A program made the position numbers and the translations under genes. Source: Sediminibacterium ginsengisoli (GTDB taxonomy: Bacteria; Bacteroidota; Bacteroidia; Chitinophagales; Chitinophagaceae). Taken from it: DNA of 10,684 bases. The stretch spans positions 1 to 10,684 of the forward strand of contig CALPSK010000011.1 of the NCBI GenBank assembly GCA_943326215.1. Direction: 5' to 3'. The notes under the pieces are model-generated. The model was not told where the DNA came from and searched no databases. It was given only the letters and a program-made list of their open reading frames with translations. Positions 5,933 through 10,684 of the stretch are shown one piece after another. Position 1 is the first letter of the stretch, and each line of letters begins with the position of its first letter.

Positions 5933-5948
5933 ATAAAACTTAAAAGTC

Positions 5949-6500
5949 ATGCGTCACGGAGACAAACAAAACAACCTTGGTAGAAAGAAAGCACATAGAG
6001 ATGCTTTATTAATGAATTTAGCTTGTCAAGTAATTACGCACAAGCGTATTGTTACTACATTAGCTAAAGCAAAAGCTTTAAGAACTTATGTAGAGCCATT
6101 AATTACCAAAACAAAGAAAACTGCTACTAAAGAAGAAATTAGCCATAACCACAGAGTGGTGTTTAGCTATTTGAACGACAAAGCTGCTGTTAAAGAATTA
6201 TTTACAGTGGTAGCGCCTAAAATTGCTGCTCGTCCAGGTGGTTACACACGTATCATTAAATTAGGTATTCGTCCAGGTGACAATGCTGAAAAAGCAATGA
6301 TCGAGTTAGTGGATTTCAACGAAGTGTACGGTAATTCAATAGCTACAGCTGCTGAACCTGCTAAGAAAACACGTCGTAGTAAATCAACTGCTACAGCTAC
6401 TAAAAAAGCTCCAGCAAAAGCGAAAGCAGAGACGAAGGCGGAAGCTCCAGCTGAAGAGGCTGAAACTGCAACAGATTCACCTGAAACTGCTGCTGAATAA
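5949..6500 (+). CDS. rplQ: 50S ribosomal protein L17 (bL17) with C-terminal extension
   Basis: L17 is a large-subunit protein near the peptide exit tunnel. The 183-residue product has the diagnostic start [20 protein letters not shown], the core block [17 protein letters not shown] (29-45), and [20 protein letters not shown] at 95-113 and nearby. The core ends at about residue 128. The remaining ~55 residues are low-complexity, first basic ([15 protein letters not shown]), then acidic and Ala-rich ([16 protein letters not shown]). The E. coli protein is about 127 residues and lacks this tail; such tails are frequent in Bacteroidota. The stop is followed by a strong terminator, so this is the last gene of the operon. 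Confidence 0.98.
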   Translation: MRHGDKQNNLGRKKAHRDALLMNLACQVITHKRIVTTLAKAKALRTYVEPLITKTKKTATKEEISHNHRVVFSYLNDKAAVKELFTVVAPKIAARPGGYTRIIKLGIRPGDNAEKAMIELVDFNEVYGNSIATAAEPAKKTRRSKSTATATKKAPAKAKAETKAEAPAEEAETATDSPETAAE

Positions 6501-6522
6501 TGAGTTCAACGAATTAACATAT

Positions 6523-6553
6523 AAGGCAAGACTAACCGTCTTGCCTTTTTTTT
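6523..6553 (+). terminator. Intrinsic terminator of the ribosomal operon
   Basis: A perfect 10-bp stem, AAGGCAAGAC (6523-6532) and GTCTTGCCTT (6538-6547), closes a TAACC loop and leads into eight T residues (6546-6553). It lies 23 bases after the rplQ stop and ends the infA-rplQ unit. Confidence 0.93.
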
Positions 6554-6626
6554 GCGCTTTTTCGTCATTTCTTTTGATTCAGGCACAATGTTCAAAAGTT
6601 ATTATGGAAAAGTAAAAAATAGTTTC

Positions 6627-6634
6627 TTTTTTTG
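6627..6634 (+). promoter_or_regulatory. Possible -7 element for carA
   Basis: TTTTTTTG differs from TAnnTTTG at one fixed position and is followed by CA, as in other promoters here. It ends 21 bases before the chosen carA ATG. No clear -33 box is seen. A promoter in this gap is expected because a strong terminator lies just upstream. Confidence 0.4.
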
Positions 6635-6655
6635 CATAATAAAACAAGTACCCAA

Positions 6656-7750
6656 ATGAGCGCACAACCAGCAATTTTAGTTCTAGCCGATGGCCATGTA
6701 TTTCACGGTCAAGCCTTTGGTAAAATTGGCACTACCACCGGTGAAATTTGTTTTAATACGGGCATGACAGGTTATCAAGAGGTATTTACCGATCCTAGTT
6801 ATACGGGACAAATTATTATCATGAACAATGTACACGTAGGTAACTATGGTGTAAGAAAAACCGATGTTGAAAGTAAGACGGTAAAAATTCATGGTTTAAT
6901 TGGGCGCAATTTAGAAGAAAAATATAGCCGTCAATTAGCCGATGGCAATTTGAATGAATACTTAATTGAAAATAATATTGTTTCTATTGAAGGCCTTGAT
7001 ACTAGAGCCTTGGTAATACATGTTAGAAATTCAGGTGCCATGAACTGTATTATTTCTTCAGACAACTTAGATGTAGATGCTTTAAAAGCGCAACTAGCGA
7101 AAGTGCCTAGCATGGATGGTTTAGAATTAGCAAGTACGGTGAGTACTAAAGAAATATATGAACTAGGGGATACTAGTTCAAAAATTAAAGTATCGGTTTT
7201 AGATTTTGGGGTGAAGGAACATATATTACAATGTTTAGTAGATAGAGGAGCGCATGTAAGAGTGCATCCAGCAAAAACCGATTTTGCAACTTTAAAAGCG
7301 TTTAATCCAACAGGTTATTTTTTATCCAATGGTCCTGGAGACCCAGCCCCTATGGATTATGCCATTAAAACCATTAAAGAAGTATTAAAAGAAAAGAAAC
7401 CTTTATTTGGTATTTGTTTAGGACCTCAATTACTAGCCTTAGCCAATGATATTCCTACTTTTAAAATGCACCATGGTCACCGTGGATTAAACCATCCGGT
7501 TAAAAATGTCATTACAGGCTTATGTGAAATTACGACACAGAACCATGGCTTTGGTGTAGATCCTGATGCAGTGCGTAAACATCCGAATGTTATTGTATCG
7601 CATGTAAACTTGAATGACGACTCAATAGAAGGTATTAAATTAAAAGACCGTCCTGCTTTCAGTGTACAATACCATCCTGAAGCAACACCGGGTCCGCATG
7701 ATAGCAGATACTTATTCGATGATTTCGTATCTTTAATGAAGGCCAACTAA
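6656..7750 (+). CDS. carA: Carbamoyl-phosphate synthase small (glutaminase) subunit
   Basis: CarA hydrolyses glutamine and feeds ammonia to CarB for carbamoyl phosphate, the precursor of pyrimidines and arginine. With the ATG at 6656 the product has 364 residues. An upstream in-frame TTG (6632) would add MHNKTSTQ, which is unlike the family, so the ATG is preferred. The N-terminal CPSase domain shows FNTGMTGYQEVFTDPSY (33-49) and GLDTRALV. The class I glutamine amidotransferase domain (about 178-360) shows SNGPGDPAP (224-232), GICLG with nucleophile Cys254, and YHPEA with His340 and Glu342, so the triad is intact. Position 257, usually His in GICLGHQ, is Pro. carB is not in the window; aroQ follows after 23 bases. 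Confidence 0.97.
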   Translation: MSAQPAILVLADGHVFHGQAFGKIGTTTGEICFNTGMTGYQEVFTDPSYTGQIIIMNNVHVGNYGVRKTDVESKTVKIHGLIGRNLEEKYSRQLADGNLNEYLIENNIVSIEGLDTRALVIHVRNSGAMNCIISSDNLDVDALKAQLAKVPSMDGLELASTVSTKEIYELGDTSSKIKVSVLDFGVKEHILQCLVDRGAHVRVHPAKTDFATLKAFNPTGYFLSNGPGDPAPMDYAIKTIKEVLKEKKPLFGICLGPQLLALANDIPTFKMHHGHRGLNHPVKNVITGLCEITTQNHGFGVDPDAVRKHPNVIVSHVNLNDDSIEGIKLKDRPAFSVQYHPEATPGPHDSRYLFDDFVSLMKAN

Positions 7751-7773
7751 TATAATAGTACAAAATAAAAACC

Positions 7774-8211
7774 ATGCTTAATATTACCATCATCAACGGG
7801 CCTAATTTAAATTTATTGGGCAAGCGTGAACCAGGTATGTATGGTAATGAAAGTTTTGATGATTGTTTATTGCAATTAAAACAAGCTTTTCCTCAAGTCA
7901 ATTTTACTTATTTTCAATCTAATGTAGAAGGAGAGATTGTGAATGCTATTCAACAATATGGGTTTAACCAAGATGGGATGATCTTAAATCCTGCTGCCTA
8001 TACGCATACATCCATTGCTATTGGCGATGCGGTAGCCGCTATTAAAACGCCGGTGATAGAAGTACATATTAGTAATGTACATGCTAGAGAAGATTTCAGA
8101 AAAATATCTCATGTATCTGCTAAATCGGTGGGTTCTATTGTAGGCCTTGGTCTAAAAGGCTATGCACTTGCTACTGAGTGGTTTATAGCCAAGGCGGGCG
8201 CTATTCAATAA
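7774..8211 (+). CDS. aroQ: Type II 3-dehydroquinate dehydratase
   Basis: This dodecameric cytosolic enzyme converts 3-dehydroquinate to 3-dehydroshikimate, the third step of the shikimate pathway to aromatic amino acids. The 145-residue product has normal length. Active-site elements are all visible: INGPNLNLLGKREP (7-20) with Arg18, the catalytic Tyr23 in MYG on the flexible lid, NPAAYTHT (72-79) with Asn72 and His78, and EVHISNVHARE (96-106) with His98 and Arg105. The gene starts 23 bases after carA, in the same direction with no terminator between, so co-transcription is likely. No other aro gene is adjacent. The leader is A-rich, and the ATG gives the exact family N-terminus. Confidence 0.97.
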   Translation: MLNITIINGPNLNLLGKREPGMYGNESFDDCLLQLKQAFPQVNFTYFQSNVEGEIVNAIQQYGFNQDGMILNPAAYTHTSIAIGDAVAAIKTPVIEVHISNVHAREDFRKISHVSAKSVGSIVGLGLKGYALATEWFIAKAGAIQ

Positions 8212-8218
8212 GTTTTCT

Positions 8219-8226
8219 TACTTTTA
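8219..8226 (+). promoter_or_regulatory. Weak -7-like element before the glycosyltransferase gene
   Basis: TACTTTTA matches TAnnTTTG except for the last base. It lies between aroQ and the tandem repeat ahead of the glycosyltransferase ATG. No -33 TTG is seen at the expected spacing, so a promoter here is only possible. Confidence 0.25.
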
Positions 8227-8232
8227 TTCCGT

Positions 8233-8278
8233 AGTAGTATATTGCATAGTAGTATATTGCGCAGTAGTATTCTATTGT
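8233..8278. repeat. 15-bp tandem repeat upstream of the glycosyltransferase
   Basis: AGTAGTATATTGCAT (8233-8247) is followed by AGTAGTATATTGCGC (8248-8262) and a diverged third copy (8263-8278). The array ends 17 bases before the ATG at 8296. Its period is a multiple of three and it is open in the gene's frame, so an upstream TTG within it (8242) would extend the ORF artificially. AGTAGTATAT also occurs at the rpsD stop (4756-4765). Confidence 0.75.
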
Positions 8279-8295
8279 ATACTAAAAAACAATTT

Positions 8296-9873
8296 ATGCC
8301 TCCACGTTCAATTAATTATCAGAAAAAACTTTGGTGGCTTATCGGGATTTCGGTCTTTGCTAAAATATTCATTTCTTTTTTTCTAGAACTAGGGAATGAT
8401 GAAGTCTATTATTATACCTATGCCTTGCAACCCGATTGGAATCATTTCGACCATCCTCCCATGGTGGGCTGGCTGATACGTATTTTTACTTTCAACTTAT
8501 ATTGGTTATCGGATCTAAGTATGCGCTTGGGTAGTATTGTTTGCGCTGCAGTTTCTACCATTGTTATTTTTGAATCGGGTACTTTATTAAAAAATGAAAA
8601 GGCAGGTTGGGTTGCTGCTTTATTATATACCTTATCTATTTACACAAGTATCATTGCGGGTTTATTTATCATGCCCGATAGCCCGCAGCTTTTATTTTTT
8701 ACTTTAAGTATTTATGTGATGTTGAATTGGGTGATGAAGCCACATCTATTTACTTTTTTCGGATGGGTTTTATTAGGCCTGTTTATTGGGCTAGCCACAC
8801 TAAGTAAAATACATGGACTTTATTTATGGGTGGGTTTTGGTTTATATATTATTTTCAATCAAGTAGAAAATTTAAAAGAAAAGAATGGCTATATCGCCAT
8901 ACTGGTTACTTTGTTATGCATTGTACCCATTGTGTATTGGAATTACCAGAACGATTTTATCACCTACCGCTTTCACTCTAAAAGAGTCATGCACACAGGT
9001 ATTTCTTTTTCTAATTTTTTTACACAAGTGGGAGGGGAGTTTTTTTATCAAAATCCTTTAGTCTATATTGCTGTATTCATTGCTTTATTGCGTGTGAAAA
9101 AAGTAAAGTTTCAAGCAAAAAGCGCTAAAGCCATTAATTTATTACTTTGGTTAAGTCTTCCTTTACTATTTATTTTCTGGGTGGTCTCTTTATTCAACGC
9201 CACACTGCCTCATTGGACAGGACCTGCCTTTATCCCCTTATTTTTAATAGCAGGGGTCTACTGGGCTTCTTATTCTAGGAAGTTTATCCCTTTACTGCTC
9301 AAATTTGCTATTGGATTTATGATTTTACTGGTCATGGGTTTTGTAGTTCTTGTAAAATTCTATCCAAAGCAATTGGGTTCAGCGCAATTAGAAAATTTAG
9401 GGGAGTATAATCCTATTAATGATGTTTCTGGCTGGGCCTATTTTAGCGAAACATTTAAGGGCATTGTAGAAAAGGATCAAGCAGCGGGCAGCATGTCTAA
9501 GCAGGCGCCCATTGTAGTACATAAATGGTTTCCTGGAGGGCATTTGTTATTTTATACAGCACCGATAGTGAATAGAAGGGTGATTGCCATGGGTGCATTA
9601 GAAGATGTACATAAATTTGCCTGGTTGAATGAAAGCCAAGAAGAGCTCAAAATAGGGGAAGACGCCTATTGTATTATGCCTTCTAATTTACCTGCCAACC
9701 CTATAGAATTATATGGCCCTTACTTTACTAGTATTGAAAAGCCCGACACCATACCTTATATGAACAAGGGCGTTCTACTAAGAAACTTTTATGTATACAG
9801 GTTAAAAGGAGCGAAGCTTGTTCCAGCTAGTATATTAAAGCCTAAAAAAGAAGGGGTAAGTTTAAATAAATAA
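8296..9873 (+). CDS. GT39/ArnT-like membrane glycosyltransferase
   Basis: With the ATG at 8296 the product has 525 residues. It is a polytopic membrane protein, with about ten or eleven hydrophobic helices in residues 11-355 and then a soluble C-terminal domain (about 360-525). The first external loop carries NDEVYYYTYALQPDW (34-48) and FDHPPMVGW (51-59), the signature of the PMT/ArnT (GT39, PMT_2) superfamily, where the Asp-Glu pair (35-36) is catalytic or metal-binding. A second conserved loop is MPDSPQLLFF (126-135). HWTGPAF (306-312) also fits the family. Such enzymes transfer sugars from polyprenyl-phosphate donors to lipids or proteins on the outer face of the inner membrane. The acceptor cannot be read from sequence. 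The last codons and stop lie in a tandem repeat unit. Confidence 0.88.
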   Translation: MPPRSINYQKKLWWLIGISVFAKIFISFFLELGNDEVYYYTYALQPDWNHFDHPPMVGWLIRIFTFNLYWLSDLSMRLGSIVCAAVSTIVIFESGTLLKNEKAGWVAALLYTLSIYTSIIAGLFIMPDSPQLLFFTLSIYVMLNWVMKPHLFTFFGWVLLGLFIGLATLSKIHGLYLWVGFGLYIIFNQVENLKEKNGYIAILVTLLCIVPIVYWNYQNDFITYRFHSKRVMHTGISFSNFFTQVGGEFFYQNPLVYIAVFIALLRVKKVKFQAKSAKAINLLLWLSLPLLFIFWVVSLFNATLPHWTGPAFIPLFLIAGVYWASYSRKFIPLLLKFAIGFMILLVMGFVVLVKFYPKQLGSAQLENLGEYNPINDVSGWAYFSETFKGIVEKDQAAGSMSKQAPIVVHKWFPGGHLLFYTAPIVNRRVIAMGALEDVHKFAWLNESQEELKIGEDAYCIMPSNLPANPIELYGPYFTSIEKPDTIPYMNKGVLLRNFYVYRLKGAKLVPASILKPKKEGVSLNK

Positions 9874-9933
9874 AGGGGAAGTCTAAATAAAGGGTAGGTC
9901 TAAACAAATAAAGGGCAGGTCTAAATAAATAAA
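9854..9933. repeat. 21-bp tandem-repeat array between convergent genes
   Basis: Four units are visible: 9854-9874 (21 bp), 9875-9891 (17 bp, lacking one TAAA), 9892-9912 and 9913-9933 (21 bp each), followed by a partial GGAGACTAGAATAG. Each begins GGG, has a (A/G)GT(C/T)TAAA middle and ends in AAATAAA. The first unit contains the glycosyltransferase stop codon (9871-9873). The array fills almost the whole 65-base gap between two convergent genes, where no intrinsic terminator is visible. Confidence 0.85.
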
Positions 9934-9938
9934 GGAGA

Positions 9939-10684
9939 CTAGAATAGATTGTCAAAATCTTTACGATAAGAAATACTTAAACCTTGTCTATTTCTTCTTC
10001 CCAAATTACTTCCAGTAATATCTAAGCTATTTCTATTAAATACAATGGCTCTTAATTTGCGGTCTCTCGTTAAGATAAATTCAATATTTAAATCGGGCAA
10101 CCATTGAAAGGTTCCATTTTGAATACTGGTGGTATTACGTACATTGAAATCTAAGTCGCCGCCCACATTCACAATAATATTATCGTTTAAAAAGCTACGG
10201 CCTAATTTTAAATTTACTCTTTGTCTGTCTATTTTATTGGCATTAATAGCTAAGCCAGCACCTGATGGGTCAATTAAGTTCGCACTATTGTAAACAGATG
10301 ACCCAATATCAAATCTTAAACTTTTATCGCCGGTTACTTTGTCTAGAATATTGGTAACCGATTTATTAATTTCCTTGGTCAATAAATTGGAGATAGTATT
10401 TATACCAATGGTAGTAACTGTATAGGCATTACTATTATTGCTATTGCTAAAGCTAACAGGGGCAAAGGAATTAAATACAATTAAAAAAGAAACTTGTTTC
10501 AGAATTTCATTGTCATCTCTTTCTAATCTAGAAATAAATTGAGAGAACTCATTGTCTGTGCTAAGAGGGTTGCCAGGAGGGAAGGTAAAACTAAATTTAA
10601 TATCGGGCTGCGATAGTTTATTTCTAAGGGCTGCAATTACAAATACACTTCCGCGGTAGGTTCTCACTGCATTGCTAAAGTTAC
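9939..10684 (-). CDS. TamB-like translocation/assembly module, C-terminal part (partial)
   Basis: The reading frame is open to the right edge of the window, so the N-terminal part is missing; about 248 residues are visible. A GTG at 10665-10667 is not a plausible start because coding sequence continues upstream (NFSNAV). The fragment fits the C-terminal DUF490 region of Bacteroidota TamB proteins: a PDIKFSFTFPPGNPLS segment, then a helical stretch ending in LKQVSFLIVFNSFAPVS, a Ser/Asn-rich linker, and a series of amphipathic beta strands (LRFDIGSSVY, RVNLKLGRSF, IIVNVGGDLDF, LNIEFILTR, GLSISYRKDF) ending in Phe. TamB proteins span the periplasm and work with TamA/BamA-type barrels and lipid transport. 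Homology is recognised from pattern, so the family is probable and not certain. It converges with the glycosyltransferase gene. Confidence 0.72.
   Translation of the reverse strand, partial: NFSNAVRTYRGSVFVIAALRNKLSQPDIKFSFTFPPGNPLSTDNEFSQFISRLERDDNEILKQVSFLIVFNSFAPVSFSNSNNSNAYTVTTIGINTISNLLTKEINKSVTNILDKVTGDKSLRFDIGSSVYNSANLIDPSGAGLAINANKIDRQRVNLKLGRSFLNDNIIVNVGGDLDFNVRNTTSIQNGTFQWLPDLNIEFILTRDRKLRAIVFNRNSLDITGSNLGRRNRQGLSISYRKDFDNLF

Noticed and set aside
6632..6655. TTG start adding eight residues to CarA
   Set aside because: The extra residues do not resemble CarA N-termini, the TTG lies in the probable promoter, and the ATG at 6656 gives the normal protein.
8242..8295. TTG start adding 18 residues to the glycosyltransferase
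   Set aside because: The extension is encoded by a 15-bp tandem repeat. The ATG at 8296 directly precedes the first membrane segment as expected for the family.

Overview
The window looks like chromosomal DNA of a Bacteroidota bacterium, probably of the Chitinophagaceae (Sediminibacterium-like) type. Four things suggest this. The DNA is AT-rich. No gene has a convincing Shine-Dalgarno sequence; starts are preceded by A-rich leaders. Two genes have perfect matches to the Bacteroidota -7 promoter element TAnnTTTG. The ribosomal proteins and RpoA resemble those of this phylum, for example the L36 form that has lost most zinc ligands. The family-level placement is an inference from the proteins.

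Layout: 1-232 is non-coding, with a 12-bp palindrome and an array of short tandem repeats, lying 3' of rpe (minus strand, 233-880). A divergent intergenic region separates rpe from a secreted PD40/TolB-like beta-propeller protein (1036-2100). A small four-helix membrane protein (2167-2607) follows, and a strong intrinsic terminator closes this unit at 2640-2669. Next is the alpha-type ribosomal cluster infA-rpmJ-rpsM-rpsK-rpsD-rpoA-rplQ (2746-6500), with its own promoter just upstream of infA and an intrinsic terminator at 6523-6553. Downstream are carA (6656-7750) and aroQ (7774-8211), probably co-transcribed, then a GT39/ArnT-like membrane glycosyltransferase (8296-9873). A second tandem-repeat array fills the gap before a convergent gene on the minus strand, the C-terminal part of a TamB-like protein that runs off the right edge.

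The central theme is translation and transcription: IF-1, L36, S13, S11, S4, RNA polymerase alpha and L17 form one unit. rpe (pentose phosphate pathway), carA (carbamoyl phosphate for pyrimidines and arginine) and aroQ (shikimate pathway) are housekeeping metabolism. The glycosyltransferase, TamB-like protein and beta-propeller protein belong to the cell envelope.

No mobile element, CRISPR array, tRNA or rRNA gene, or clearly new multigene system is visible. The parts most worth a second look are in non-coding DNA: a hairpin in each of the four long gaps of the ribosomal operon, no structured leader where the classical S4 repressor would bind, and related short tandem-repeat arrays at gene ends. 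In coding DNA, CarA has an unusual proline beside its nucleophilic cysteine region.
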